A program made the position numbers and the translations under genes. From Rhodanobacter sp. FDAARGOS 1247 (GTDB taxonomy: Bacteria > Pseudomonadota > Gammaproteobacteria > Xanthomonadales > Rhodanobacteraceae), in NCBI RefSeq assembly GCF_016889805.1, contig NZ_CP069535.1, positions 930,001 through 994,000 on the forward strand: a DNA stretch of 64,000 nucleotides, written 5' to 3'. Under the pieces are notes generated by a model. It saw nothing but the letters and a program-made list of their open reading frames with translations. It had not been told where the DNA came from and did no database searches. Shown here piece by piece: positions 1 to 9,149 of this stretch (the stretch's first letter is position 1; every line of letters begins with the position of its first letter).

Positions 1-626
1 TGCAGGCGCACATGACCGGCAGCTGGGCCGGGCCGTATGCGTACAACGCGGTGCTGATCCCGGCGCGCCTGTTGAATGACTACACCTACTACCTGGTGCG
101 GGCGAAGCCCGGCCAGCTCGACGCCGCGATGCGCGACGCGCCGAAGGCGCTGTTCGCGCAGAGCCGCATGCGCATCATCGACGCGAAGGACGGCGTGATG
201 AGCTTTGCCCAGGTGCGCCAGCGCGCCTACGAGCGCGACGTCGGCATGGCGATCCTGATGGGCATCATCAGCGTGGTGCTGCTGGCGATCACCGCCGCGG
301 GCATCGTGGGCCTGACCAGTTTCTGGGTCGGCCAGCGGCGCAAGCAGATCGGCGTGCGCCGCGCGCTGGGCGCCACCCGCGGCGACATCCTCAGCTACTT
401 CCTCACCGAAAACCTGCTGATCGGGATCGGCGGCCTGCTGGCGGGTGCGGTGCTGGCGATCGGCATCAACCTGTGGATGGTGACCCAGTTCGAAATGGCG
501 CGGTTGTCGCTGGCCTATGTGGTGGCCGGGGTGGTGGCGCTGCTGTTGCTTGGCCAGAGCGCGGTGCTGGCACCGGCGCTGCGTGCTTCGCGCGTGTCGC
601 CGGTGGAGGCGACACGGAGCGTGTGA
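1..626 (+). CDS. ABC transporter permease, MacB/FtsX family, B type (5' end outside window)
   Basis: This is the C-terminal half of an inner-membrane permease; the reading frame is open through the left edge, so the start lies upstream. The visible part covers the end of the periplasmic MacB-PCD-like domain and the FtsX domain, with a transmembrane segment near MAILMGIISVVLLAITAAG, the cytoplasmic motif GQRRKQIGVRRALGATRGD, and two more membrane helices. It ends in VSPVEATRSV, the C-terminal signature of all B-type copies in the array. The family moves no ion or solute by itself; it couples an ATPase to an extracytoplasmic process. The partner ATPase is not in the window. Family assignment is firm, substrate unknown. 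Confidence 0.88.
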   Translation, partial: QAHMTGSWAGPYAYNAVLIPARLLNDYTYYLVRAKPGQLDAAMRDAPKALFAQSRMRIIDAKDGVMSFAQVRQRAYERDVGMAILMGIISVVLLAITAAGIVGLTSFWVGQRRKQIGVRRALGATRGDILSYFLTENLLIGIGGLLAGAVLAIGINLWMVTQFEMARLSLAYVVAGVVALLLLGQSAVLAPALRASRVSPVEATRSV

Positions 627-634
627 GTTCTCAT

Positions 635-659
635 TTCCTCCCTGCAGGGCAGGGGAGAA
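635..659. repeat. REP-like palindrome between permease pairs
   Basis: An imperfect inverted repeat of the form TTCCTCCCTG...CAGGGGAGAA lies in the 55-base gap between a B gene and the next A gene. The same C-rich/G-rich palindrome recurs at 6502-6526, 9102-9125, 27299-27320 and 27375-27398. It may act as a weak transcription-attenuating or mRNA-stabilising hairpin inside the operon; that role is inference. Confidence 0.55.
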
Positions 660-681
660 GACAAACCTCGGAGTGAACGGA

Positions 682-2004
682 ATGCTTGCCTACTACCTCG
701 AACTGGCCCTGCGCAGCCTGAAACGAAGTCCCGGACTGACCGCGCTGATGGTGCTGGCGATCGGCTTCGGCGTGGCCGCGTCGATGACCACCTGGTCGGT
801 GTTCCGCGCGGTGTCGGGCGATCCGATTCCGTGGAAGTCGTCGCAGCTGTTCGTGCCGCAGATCGACGCCTGGGGGCCGAAGGGGCACCGCGGCGGCGAC
901 GACAACGAGCCGCAGGACGCGATGAACTACACCGACGCGATGGCGCTGATGCGTGACCACCGCGCGAAGCGTCAATCGGCGATGTACCAGATCTCGCCAT
1001 CGGTGGTGCCGGCGCAGGCCGGCAAGCATCCACTCAACGTGGGCGGCCATGCCGTCTACAGCGAGTTCTTTCCGATGCTCGACGCGCCGTTCCTGTACGG
1101 CAGCGGCTGGGATGCGCAGGACGACGCGCAGCGCGCGGCGGTGGTGGTGATCAGCAGCAAGCTCAACGAAAAGCTGTTCGGCGGGATCAACAGCGTGGGC
1201 AAGACGGTGAACATCGAAGGCAAGGACTACCGCGTGGTCGGCGTGCTGGACCAGTGGAATCCGCAGCCGCGCTTCTACGACGTGGTCAACACCGGCGGCT
1301 TCAGCGAGCAGGTCGAGGATGTGTTCATTCCCTTCGAGCGCGCCATCGCCGTGGGCATCCCCAACGACGGCAACACCAATTGCAGCGAAACGCCGAAGGA
1401 GTCGGGCTTCGTCGGCCTGCAGCAATCCAGCTGCATCTGGATCGCCTACATGGCCGAGCTGGAAGACGCTGCCGCGGTGACTGCCTATCGCCAGTATCTG
1501 GACGGCTATGCGCGTGCGCAGCAGACAGCCGGCCGGTTCACCTGGGCACCGAACAACAAGCTGCGCGACCTGCCGGCTTTCCTCGATCATGAGCAGGTCG
1601 TGCCCAGCGACACCAAGGTGTCGCTGCTGGTGGCGCTGGGCCTGCTGCTGGTCTGCCTGGTGAATACGGTGGGCCTGTTGCTGGCCAAGTTCCTGCGCCG
1701 CAGCGGCGAGATCGGCGTGCGTCGCGCGCTGGGTGCGCCACGCAAGGCGATCTATCTGCAGTTCCTCACCGAGGCTGGCGTGGTCGGCCTGACCGGCGGC
1801 GTGCTGGGCCTGCTGCTGACCGGTGTCGGCGTGGCCAGCGTGGGCATGGTGTTGCCCAAGAGCATTTCCGATCTGGCGCGGCTGGACCTGTCCCTGCTCG
1901 TCGTCACCCTGGTGGTCGCCGTGCTGGCCACCCTGCTGGCCGGGCTTTACCCCACGTTCCGTGCATCACGCGTGCAACCCGCGTGGCAACTGAAGAGCAA
2001 TTGA
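682..2004 (+). CDS. ABC transporter permease, MacB/FtsX family, A type (pair 1)
   Basis: A 440-residue inner-membrane permease. Its N-terminus MLAYYLELALRSLKRSPG is the A-type signature, followed by a first membrane helix (about residues 19-40), a long periplasmic MacB-PCD domain, and three C-terminal helices around LLVALGLLLVCLVNTVGLL with the FtsX loop FLRRSGEIGVRRALGA. Two periplasmic cysteines (in TNCSET and SSCIW) are shared with most other A copies and could form a disulfide. The ATG at 682 is chosen because every A paralogue starts at this point; longer in-frame extensions overlap the previous gene. The B partner follows after 11 bases, so the two probably form a heterodimer. Substrate unknown. 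Confidence 0.9.
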   Translation: MLAYYLELALRSLKRSPGLTALMVLAIGFGVAASMTTWSVFRAVSGDPIPWKSSQLFVPQIDAWGPKGHRGGDDNEPQDAMNYTDAMALMRDHRAKRQSAMYQISPSVVPAQAGKHPLNVGGHAVYSEFFPMLDAPFLYGSGWDAQDDAQRAAVVVISSKLNEKLFGGINSVGKTVNIEGKDYRVVGVLDQWNPQPRFYDVVNTGGFSEQVEDVFIPFERAIAVGIPNDGNTNCSETPKESGFVGLQQSSCIWIAYMAELEDAAAVTAYRQYLDGYARAQQTAGRFTWAPNNKLRDLPAFLDHEQVVPSDTKVSLLVALGLLLVCLVNTVGLLLAKFLRRSGEIGVRRALGAPRKAIYLQFLTEAGVVGLTGGVLGLLLTGVGVASVGMVLPKSISDLARLDLSLLVVTLVVAVLATLLAGLYPTFRASRVQPAWQLKSN

Positions 2005-2015
2005 GGATTATGCCC

Positions 2016-3275
2016 ATGACCATGCATCCCATCCTCGCGGCACTGCGCAAGCACAAGGCCGGCGTGGTGCTGATCGCACTGCAGATCGCGCTGACGTTGG
2101 CGATCGTCTGCAACGCGGTGTTCATCATCGGCCAGCGCATCGAACGGGTGAACCGGCCGACCGGCCTGGACGAGAGCAACCTGATGCTGGTCAGCCAGCA
2201 ATGGGTGGGCGCGCCGAGCGGCGACGACGCCGCCAGCGTGGAAAAGCTCGACAGCCTGCAACTGACCGACCTGGCCGCCCTGCGCGCGATGCCGGGCGTG
2301 GCGTCGGTGGCGCCGATCAACTCGCTGCCGCTGCTCAATTCGTCGTGGAACGGCGCGGTCGACCACAAGCCCGGGGACACCAACCAGGGCAGTTTCCATG
2401 GCACCCGCACCACCTACTACTTCAGCGACGATCAGGCGCTCTCCACCCTGGGTCTGCGCCTGGTGGCCGGGCGCAACTTCACCGCGGCCGACGTGGGACA
2501 CCAGGGTTTTCGCGACAACAGCGAGCCCTCGCTGGTGATCCTGACCAAGGCGCTCGGCGACAAGCTGTTCCCGAAAGGCGATGCACTGGGCAAGGTGATC
2601 TACCTCAATGGCGCGACCACGCCGACCACGATCATCGGCCTGGTGGAACGGATGCAGGTGCCCGGCACCGGCACCTGGACCAACGAATTCGTGTGGAACG
2701 CGACGCTGGTGCCGACCCGCCTGGACGCGAACTTCTCGCGCTACGCGATACGTGCCAAACCCGGCCAGCTGGACGCGGTGATGCGCGCGGTGACGCCGGC
2801 GTTGTACAAGGTCAACCCCATGCGCGTGCTGGATGACGACAGCGTGCGCTCGTTCGCCCAGATCCGCGACAAGGCCTACCAGGCCGACCGCGGCATGGCG
2901 ATCCTGATGGGCGTGGTCGCGCTGATCCTGCTCTGCGTCACCGCCGCCGGCATCGTCGGTCTCACCAGTTTCTGGGTCGGCCAGCGGCATCGGCAGATCG
3001 GCGTGCGGCGAGCGCTGGGCGCCCGCAAGATCGACATCCTGCATTACTTCCAGATCGAGAACCTGCTGATCGCCGGCGCCGGCGTGGTGATCGGCGTGCT
3101 GCTGGCGGTGGGCCTGAACATGTGGCTGATGAGCCACTACGAGATGACCCGCATCCCGGCGCTGTACGTGCTGACCGGCGTGCTGGCGATGCTGACGATC
3201 GGCCAGGCCGCGGTGTTCGCCCCGGCCAGGCGCGCGTCCAACGTGCCGCCGGTGGTGGCGACGCGGGCGGTGTGA
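2016..3275 (+). CDS. ABC transporter permease, MacB/FtsX family, B type (pair 1)
   Basis: A 419-residue permease starting MTMHPILAALRKHKAG, with the first helix at LIALQIALTLAIVCNAVFII, a periplasmic domain, then three helices and the loop GQRHRQIGVRRALGARKID. It ends VPPVVATRAV. The ATG at 2016 is preferred: GAGGA at 2003-2007 lies eight bases upstream, and the paralogue at 13232 also starts MTMHP. An in-frame ATG at 2010 is too close to that ribosome site. It follows its A partner by 11 bases and was probably co-translated with it. Family certain, substrate not visible. Confidence 0.88.
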   Translation: MTMHPILAALRKHKAGVVLIALQIALTLAIVCNAVFIIGQRIERVNRPTGLDESNLMLVSQQWVGAPSGDDAASVEKLDSLQLTDLAALRAMPGVASVAPINSLPLLNSSWNGAVDHKPGDTNQGSFHGTRTTYYFSDDQALSTLGLRLVAGRNFTAADVGHQGFRDNSEPSLVILTKALGDKLFPKGDALGKVIYLNGATTPTTIIGLVERMQVPGTGTWTNEFVWNATLVPTRLDANFSRYAIRAKPGQLDAVMRAVTPALYKVNPMRVLDDDSVRSFAQIRDKAYQADRGMAILMGVVALILLCVTAAGIVGLTSFWVGQRHRQIGVRRALGARKIDILHYFQIENLLIAGAGVVIGVLLAVGLNMWLMSHYEMTRIPALYVLTGVLAMLTIGQAAVFAPARRASNVPPVVATRAV

Positions 3276-3319
3276 AGGCAGCGGTTGAAATTCACCAAGG
3301 GAACAGGAGTGGCCTTTTC

Positions 3320-3943
3320 ATGAGAATCACCCATACATCAGCCAGCCGGCTCATGGTTTTCAGCCTGCTGGCGTCGATGGGCCTCGCCGCATCGGCGAGC
3401 GCGCTTCGGGCCATGCCCACGGCCATGCGGGACGGCCGCGACCAGGAGGATGCGACGTCTCTGATCGCCGTGGTTCGGCAAGGGAACCTCGATGCCGTCC
3501 GGCGCATGGCAGGGAAAGGCATGGACGTGAATGCGAGCGTGCGCGGCGATGGCACGGCGCTCATCGTTGCGTCGCGACGCGGCGACCTCGCGATGGTGAA
3601 CCTCCTGCTCGGGCTCGGCGCAGACGTGAACAAGGCCGTGCATGGCGAAGGCAATCCGCTAGTTGCCGCATCGGCTGCCGGGAGCCTCGATGTCATGGCG
3701 CGATTGCTGGCGGCCGGCTCCAGGGTCGACACCATCGTGCCGGATGACGAGACCGCCTTGATCAGCGCCGTGAGGAATGGCCGCCTGGAAGCCGTCGAAT
3801 TTCTCGTCGAGCACGATGCCGACGTGAATCTTGGCGTCGTCGCCAACGGCACCGAATGGCGTTCGCCGCTGAACCAGGCACGCAGCGAAGCCATCAGGAA
3901 ATACCTGTCGGGCCATGGTGCCGTAGTCGGCCACCCTGGTTGA
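3320..3943 (+). CDS. secreted ankyrin-repeat protein inserted in the permease array
   Basis: A 207-residue protein with an N-terminal hydrophobic signal (about residues 1-27, ending near ASASA), then roughly four ankyrin repeats recognisable by their ...GADVN and ...DADVN turns and TALI.A...GDLAMV helices, spaced about 33 residues. Ankyrin repeats bind other proteins, so a periplasmic binding partner of the neighbouring permeases is plausible but unproven. The start at 3320 has CAGGAG ten bases upstream; the frame is open further upstream but overlaps the preceding permease. It sits between two permease pairs in the same direction. No enzymatic residues are evident. Confidence 0.8.
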   Translation: MRITHTSASRLMVFSLLASMGLAASASALRAMPTAMRDGRDQEDATSLIAVVRQGNLDAVRRMAGKGMDVNASVRGDGTALIVASRRGDLAMVNLLLGLGADVNKAVHGEGNPLVAASAAGSLDVMARLLAAGSRVDTIVPDDETALISAVRNGRLEAVEFLVEHDADVNLGVVANGTEWRSPLNQARSEAIRKYLSGHGAVVGHPG

Positions 3944-3969
3944 ATGCGCCTGCAACAAGGAAACGCGCA

Positions 3970-5268
3970 ATGTTCACCTATTATCTCGACCTCGCGTTGC
4001 GCAGCCTCAAGCGCAACAAGGCGCTCACCGCACTGATGGTGGTGGCGATCGCGCTGGGCATCGGCGCCAGCATGACCACGCTGACGGTGCTGCACGTGCT
4101 GTCGGGCGATCCGTTGCCGGGCAAGAGCGCCAAGCTGTTCTATCCGCAACTCGATCCGCAGGACATGGACGGCTACAAGCCGCAGGACGAGCCGCCGGAG
4201 CAGGTCAGCTGGATCGACGGCATGGCCCTGATGCATGCCAAACGCGCCCGTTACCAGGCCTTGATGACCGGCGGCGCGGTGCCTATCCAGCCGGCGCAGT
4301 CCTCGATCGATCCGTTCTTCGAGGACGCTCGCTACACCACCGCCGACTTCTTTCCGATGTTCGAGGTGCCGTTTCTCTACGGGCATGGCTGGAACGCGAC
4401 CGACGACGAAGCGAGCGCGCATGTGGCCGTGCTCACCCGCGAACTCAACGACAAACTGTTCGGCGGCAAGGACAGTACCGGCCAGACCCTGCGCATGAAC
4501 GACGTAGCGTTCCGCATTGTCGGCGTGCTGGACAGCTGGCGCCCGACGCCGCACTTCTACGATCTCAACACCGGCAACTACTCGTCCGATGAAGGCGTGT
4601 TCGTGCCGCTGGCCACGGCCACCGACCTGAAGTTCGCCCGCAACGGTTCGACCGACTGCTGGGACCGGGGATCGAGCGACAACATGAAGACCGCCACCTG
4701 CACCTGGCTGCAATTGTGGGTGCAGCTGGACACGCCGGCCGAGGCAGCCGCGTACAAGGAATTCCTGCTGAACTATTCGCGGGAGCAGAAGACGCTGGGT
4801 CATTTCCAGCGGCCGCCCAACGTGCGCCTGCGCGACGTGATGGGCTGGCTGGACTACAACAAGGTGGTGCCCAGCGACGTGCATCTGCAGGTGTGGCTGG
4901 CATTCGGTTTCCTGCTGGTGTGCCTGGTCAACACCGTCGGCCTGATGCTGGCCAAGTTCCTGCGCCGTTCGGGCGAACTCGGCGTGCGCCGCGCGCTCGG
5001 TGCCTCGCGCCGCTCGCTGTTCGCGCAATTGCTGGTCGAAGCCGGTGCGGTCGGCCTGGTCGGCGGCATTGGCGGCCTGCTGCTGGCGCTGCTCGGGCTG
5101 TGGCTGGTGCGCAGGCAACCCTCGGACTATGCCGCGCTGGCCCACCTGGACCTGCCGATGCTGCTGGCCACGTTCGGCGCGGCCCTCGTGGCCAGCTTGC
5201 TGGCCGGCCTGTTGCCGGCCTGGCGCGCCTGCCTGACCCCTCCCGCGCTGCAACTGAAGAGCAACTGA
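3970..5268 (+). CDS. ABC transporter permease, MacB/FtsX family, A type (pair 2)
   Basis: A 432-residue permease beginning MFTYYLDLALRSLKRNKA, with an N-terminal helix (MVVAIALGIGASMTTLTVL), a periplasmic MacB-PCD domain and a C-terminal FtsX domain with FLRRSGELGVRRALGASRR. The conserved cysteine pair is in TDCWDRG and TATCTW. It ends LQLKSN, as in pair 1. Start chosen from the A-type signature. Only one base separates its stop from the B partner's ATG, implying translational coupling. Confidence 0.9.
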   Translation: MFTYYLDLALRSLKRNKALTALMVVAIALGIGASMTTLTVLHVLSGDPLPGKSAKLFYPQLDPQDMDGYKPQDEPPEQVSWIDGMALMHAKRARYQALMTGGAVPIQPAQSSIDPFFEDARYTTADFFPMFEVPFLYGHGWNATDDEASAHVAVLTRELNDKLFGGKDSTGQTLRMNDVAFRIVGVLDSWRPTPHFYDLNTGNYSSDEGVFVPLATATDLKFARNGSTDCWDRGSSDNMKTATCTWLQLWVQLDTPAEAAAYKEFLLNYSREQKTLGHFQRPPNVRLRDVMGWLDYNKVVPSDVHLQVWLAFGFLLVCLVNTVGLMLAKFLRRSGELGVRRALGASRRSLFAQLLVEAGAVGLVGGIGGLLLALLGLWLVRRQPSDYAALAHLDLPMLLATFGAALVASLLAGLLPAWRACLTPPALQLKSN

Positions 5269-5269
5269 C

Positions 5270-6493
5270 ATGGACATCCTGCCCATCTTCTCGACCCTGC
5301 GCCGGCACAAGATCACGGCGCTGCTGCTGATTCTCGAGATCGCGCTGACCTGCGCCATCGTCTGCAACGCGGTGTTCCTGATCGGCCAGCGCCTGCAGCG
5401 CACCGAGATGGCCAGCGGGGTGGCCGAGCACGAACTGATGCAGGTCCAGGTCGCCAACATCGGCAAGCCGGCCAATGGCAAGTCGCGTGCCCAGGAAGAC
5501 CTGGCGCTGCTGCGGCAGATTCCCGGCGTGACCGCGGCGGCCCTGCTCAACCAGGTGCCGTTCACCAACAGCTCGTCCAACACCAGCATCAAGCTCGACC
5601 CGACCCAGAAGCTGCCCACGCTCAACGCCACCATGTACATGGGCGAGGGCCTGATCAAGACCTTTGGCGCCCAACTGGTGGCGGGGCGCGATTTCAATGC
5701 CGACGAGTACATGGACTACGACGACATGCGCCGCAACCCCGACCTGCAGAACAAGGTCGGCTCGGTGGTGATCACCCGGGCGCTGGGCGAGCGGCTGTGG
5801 CCTGGCCAGGATGCGCTGGGCAAGAACATCTATCTCGGCGAGACGTCGGTGCGCGTGATCGGCGTGGTGCAATCGCTGATCCGGCCGTCGCTGTGGATGG
5901 GCGACGATGCGGCGCAGTGGACGATGATCTTCCCGCTGCGGCTGAGCACCGCCAGCGCGTCGCGCTACGTGCTGCGCGCGGCGCCCGACCAGCGCCAGCA
6001 GGTGCTTTCGGAAGCGGCGAAGGTGCTGCGCAAGGCCGACCCGCATCGCATCGTCCTGAGCAAGGACACGCTGGACGACATCCGCAGCGACTTCTTCCAG
6101 AACGATCGCGCGATGGCCGGCATCCTGGTCGGCGTCATCGCCGCGCTGCTCATCGTCACCGCGCTGGGCATCGTCGGCCTGGCCAGTTTCTGGGTCGCGC
6201 AACGGCGCCGCACCATCGGCGTGCGCCGTGCGCTGGGCGCGACCCGTCGCAACATCCTCAACTACTTCCAGACCGAAAACTTCCTGCTGGCCACGATCGG
6301 CATCGTGCTGGGCATGGTGCTGGCCTACGGCATCAATCTGTTCCTGATGCTGCACTACGAATTGCCGCGGTTGCCGGTCGTCTATTTCCCGGTCGGCGCG
6401 ATCGTGCTGTGGCTGATCGGGCAGGCGGCCGTGCTGGGGCCGGCGTTGCGCGCCGCGGCGGTGCCGCCGGTGGTGGCGACGCGGTCGGTGTGA
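5270..6493 (+). CDS. ABC transporter permease, MacB/FtsX family, B type (pair 2)
   Basis: A 407-residue permease: MDILPIFSTLRRHKITALL, first helix ILEIALTCAIVCNAVFLIG, periplasmic domain containing the common LGERLWPGQDALGKNIYLG stretch, then three helices with AQRRRTIGVRRALGATRRN and the terminus VPPVVATRSV. No periplasmic cysteine pair is present. The neighbour spacing and matched order show it is the partner of the A gene just upstream. Product family certain; function beyond membrane permease not inferable. Confidence 0.9.
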   Translation: MDILPIFSTLRRHKITALLLILEIALTCAIVCNAVFLIGQRLQRTEMASGVAEHELMQVQVANIGKPANGKSRAQEDLALLRQIPGVTAAALLNQVPFTNSSSNTSIKLDPTQKLPTLNATMYMGEGLIKTFGAQLVAGRDFNADEYMDYDDMRRNPDLQNKVGSVVITRALGERLWPGQDALGKNIYLGETSVRVIGVVQSLIRPSLWMGDDAAQWTMIFPLRLSTASASRYVLRAAPDQRQQVLSEAAKVLRKADPHRIVLSKDTLDDIRSDFFQNDRAMAGILVGVIAALLIVTALGIVGLASFWVAQRRRTIGVRRALGATRRNILNYFQTENFLLATIGIVLGMVLAYGINLFLMLHYELPRLPVVYFPVGAIVLWLIGQAAVLGPALRAAAVPPVVATRSV

Positions 6494-6501
6494 GGTTCTC
6501 T

Positions 6502-6526
6502 CCCTCCCCTGCAAGGCGGGGGAGGG
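6502..6526. repeat. REP-like palindrome between permease pairs
   Basis: CCCTCCCC and GGGGGAGGG arms flank a short loop in the 56-base gap between a B gene and the next A gene. It belongs to the same palindrome family as 635-659 and 9102-9125. Confidence 0.6.
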
Positions 6527-6549
6527 GTCCAACTCCTGGAGCACTTGGA

Positions 6550-7854
6550 ATGTTCACCTACTACCTCGACCTGGCCCTGCGCAGCCTCAGGCGCAACAAG
6601 GTGCTCACCGCGCTGATGGTGCTGGCGCTGGCCTTGGGTATCGGGGCCACGATCACCACGCTGACGGTGCTGCGCCTGCTGTCCGGCGATCCGCTGCCGC
6701 AGAAGAGCGCACACCTGTTCTACCCGCAGCTCGACCCGAATACGAAGGATGGCTACATCGCCGGGCAGACCGAGCCGGCGCCGACGATGACCTACGTCGA
6801 CGCGATGAACCTGCTGCACGAGCACCGCGCCACGCGCCAGGCGGCGATGGCGCTGAGCCAGGCGAAGATCCTGCCGCAGCAGGGTGGCAAGCATCCGTTC
6901 TTCAGCGATTCGGTGATGACTACCGCGGATTTCTTTGCGATGTTCGATGCGCCGTTCCAGTACGGCGGTGGCTGGACCGCCGCTGACGATGACAACGGCG
7001 CACAGCTGGTGGTGATCGCCAGCTTCCTCAACGACAAGCTGTTCGGCGGTGCGAACAGCGTGGGCAGGACCATTCGCCTGAACGACCGCGACTTCCGCAT
7101 CGTGGGCGTGCTGAAACCGTGGGCGCCACAGCCGCGTTTCTACGCGCAGGACCTGGGCGGCCGCAGCTACGGCGACGGCGATGCGGCCTTTCTTCCCCTG
7201 AGGACGGCGCGCGCGATCGACATGGGGCCGCAGGACACCGAATGCTACGCGGCCGTCACCGACATCAAGCACCTGGAAACCGCGCCGTGCATGTGGCTCG
7301 GCGTATGGGTGGAACTGGCCGATGACGCCGCCGTGGCCGGCTACAAGTCCTTCCTGTCCAGCTATGCGCAGCAGCAGATTACGCAGGGTCGCTTCCAGCG
7401 CCCCGAGACGGCCTTGCTCGACCTGATGGGATGGCTTCGCAACCAGCAGGTGGTGCCCGACGACGTTCGTCTGCAGGCGGGGCTGGCATTCGGTTTCCTG
7501 CTGATCTGCGTAGTCAACACGATCGGTCTGCTGCTGGCCAAATGCCTGCGCCGCTCGCAGGAGATCGGCGTGCGCCGTGCGCTGGGCGCCACCCGGCGAG
7601 AGATATTCACGCAGTTCATGGTCGAGGCGGCCATCGTCGGCATGGCCGGCGGCGTGCTGGGGCTGCTGTTCGCCGAGCTTGGCCTGCTTGGCATCCGTCA
7701 CCAGCCGGCGGAATACGCCAGCCTCGCGCACCTCGACCTGGGCATGTTCTTTTTCACCTTCGCCGTGGCCCTGGTCGCCAGCCTGATCGCCGGCATCCTG
7801 CCGGCCTGGCGCGCCTGCGTGCTGGCGCCGGCCCCGCAACTGAAAGCCGCCTGA
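6550..7854 (+). CDS. ABC transporter permease, MacB/FtsX family, A type (pair 3)
   Basis: A 434-residue permease starting MFTYYLDLALRSLRRNKV. It has the N-terminal helix, a periplasmic domain with the pattern FFAMFDAPFQYGGGW (a near-invariant A-type stretch) and the cysteine pair in TECYAA and APCMW, then three helices with CLRRSQEIGVRRALGATRRE. The serine-to-glutamine change in the FtsX loop (RSQE rather than RSGE) is unique among the copies. Start set by the paralogues. The B partner begins eight bases after its stop. Confidence 0.9.
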   Translation: MFTYYLDLALRSLRRNKVLTALMVLALALGIGATITTLTVLRLLSGDPLPQKSAHLFYPQLDPNTKDGYIAGQTEPAPTMTYVDAMNLLHEHRATRQAAMALSQAKILPQQGGKHPFFSDSVMTTADFFAMFDAPFQYGGGWTAADDDNGAQLVVIASFLNDKLFGGANSVGRTIRLNDRDFRIVGVLKPWAPQPRFYAQDLGGRSYGDGDAAFLPLRTARAIDMGPQDTECYAAVTDIKHLETAPCMWLGVWVELADDAAVAGYKSFLSSYAQQQITQGRFQRPETALLDLMGWLRNQQVVPDDVRLQAGLAFGFLLICVVNTIGLLLAKCLRRSQEIGVRRALGATRREIFTQFMVEAAIVGMAGGVLGLLFAELGLLGIRHQPAEYASLAHLDLGMFFFTFAVALVASLIAGILPAWRACVLAPAPQLKAA

Positions 7855-7861
7855 GGTGGTC

Positions 7862-9091
7862 ATGGAAATCCGTCCGATCTTCGCCAGCCTCCGCAAGCAC
7901 CGCATTCCCGCCTGCCTGATCGTGCTGGAGATCGCACTGGCCTGCGCGGTGCTGTGCAACGCCGTGTTCATGATCAGCCAGCGCGTCTCCGACATTCATC
8001 TGGGCAATGCGATCGACGAGCAGGGCATCGCCACGGTGGCCCTGCGCGGCACCGACGACAAACTCGCCGGCAGCGACATTCCGCGCAACCTCGCGGCCCT
8101 GCGCGGCATCGCCGGCGTGCAGGCGGTGGCGGCGACGAGCACGCTGCCGCTCAGCCACAACAACTGGGGCTGGAGCTTTGGCCTCGACCCCGACGGCATC
8201 ATAAGCGACCAGAAGAGTCACAACGTCTCGTTGTACTTCGTCGGCGAAGGCGCCGACCAGGCGCTGGGCCTGCGCCTGGTGCAGGGGCGGTTTTTCAACG
8301 GCGACGAATATGCCGGCAGCAAGTTCGATACGGCGCCACTGCCGGAAACCCACGTGGTCGTCATCACCCAGAGCCTGGCCAGGAAGCTGTGGCCGGGGCA
8401 ATCCGCGCTGGGCAAGACGCTGTATTCGATGCCGCATTACTACACCGTGATCGGCGTGGTGGCCGACGTGCTGCGCCCGGCATTCGGCAACCAGGCCGGC
8501 CCGTACATCTACGACAGCACGTATTACCCGCTCAGCGCCGGCGGGTCCAAGGGCGTGCTGGCCTACTACGTGATCCGCAGTGCGCCGCAAGACCGCGAGC
8601 GGATCATGCGCGAGGCCGAGCGGAAGCTGGCCGACCTCAATCCCGGCGCGGTCACCAAGGCCCAGACGTACAGCGACATCCGCCAGAAGTACTTCGCCGA
8701 CATGAGCAGCATGGCCTGGATGCTGGTGCTGGTGTGCGTGGTGATGCTGGCGGTGACGGCCTTCGGCATCGTCGGCCTGACCAGCTTCTGGGTCGGCCAG
8801 CGACGCCGGCAGATCGGCATCCGCCGTGCGGTAGGCGCGACGCGAGGCCACATCATGCAGTACTTCCAGACCGAGAACCTGCTGCTGACCACGGCCGGCG
8901 TGGTCATCGGCATGGGGCTGGCGTTCGGCATCAATGTCTACCTGATGCAGCACTACGAGATGTCGCGCATGCCCTGGTACTACCTGCCGGGCGGCGCGCT
9001 GTCGCTGTGGCTGCTGGGCCAGGCGTCGGTATTCGGGCCGGCGCAGAAAGCGGCCTCGGTCCCGCCGGTGGTGGCGACGCGGTCGGTGTGA
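7862..9091 (+). CDS. ABC transporter permease, MacB/FtsX family, B type (pair 3)
   Basis: A 409-residue permease, MEIRPIFASLRKHRIPAC, with the first helix at LIVLEIALACAVLCNAVFMI, a periplasmic domain, and the C-terminal FtsX domain (GQRRRQIGIRRAVGATRGH; end VPPVVATRSV). The ATG at 7862 aligns with other B starts; an in-frame GTG at 7856 would add two residues and is less likely. GAGGTGG lies immediately upstream. Partner of the A gene ending at 7854. Confidence 0.88.
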   Translation: MEIRPIFASLRKHRIPACLIVLEIALACAVLCNAVFMISQRVSDIHLGNAIDEQGIATVALRGTDDKLAGSDIPRNLAALRGIAGVQAVAATSTLPLSHNNWGWSFGLDPDGIISDQKSHNVSLYFVGEGADQALGLRLVQGRFFNGDEYAGSKFDTAPLPETHVVVITQSLARKLWPGQSALGKTLYSMPHYYTVIGVVADVLRPAFGNQAGPYIYDSTYYPLSAGGSKGVLAYYVIRSAPQDRERIMREAERKLADLNPGAVTKAQTYSDIRQKYFADMSSMAWMLVLVCVVMLAVTAFGIVGLTSFWVGQRRRQIGIRRAVGATRGHIMQYFQTENLLLTTAGVVIGMGLAFGINVYLMQHYEMSRMPWYYLPGGALSLWLLGQASVFGPAQKAASVPPVVATRSV

Positions 9092-9101
9092 CTGCCTGAA
9101 A

Positions 9102-9125
9102 CCTTCCCCGCAGTTCGGGGGAGGG
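9102..9125. repeat. REP-like palindrome between permease pairs
   Basis: CCTTCCCCG pairs with CGGGGGAGGG around CAGTT in the 58-base gap before the next A gene. It is a third copy of the C-rich/G-rich palindrome found at 635-659 and 6502-6526. Confidence 0.55.
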
Positions 9126-9149
9126 CCTGGAAACCTGGAGAGAGTTGTC

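Noticed and set aside
4928..6544. Long minus-strand open frames opposite the permease genes (for example 631-1590, 1947-3137, 4928-6544, 11659-13542)
   Set aside because: They are shadows of high-GC genes: low-complexity Arg/His/Gln-rich translations with no domains or ribosome sites, fully overlapped by well-supported plus-strand genes.
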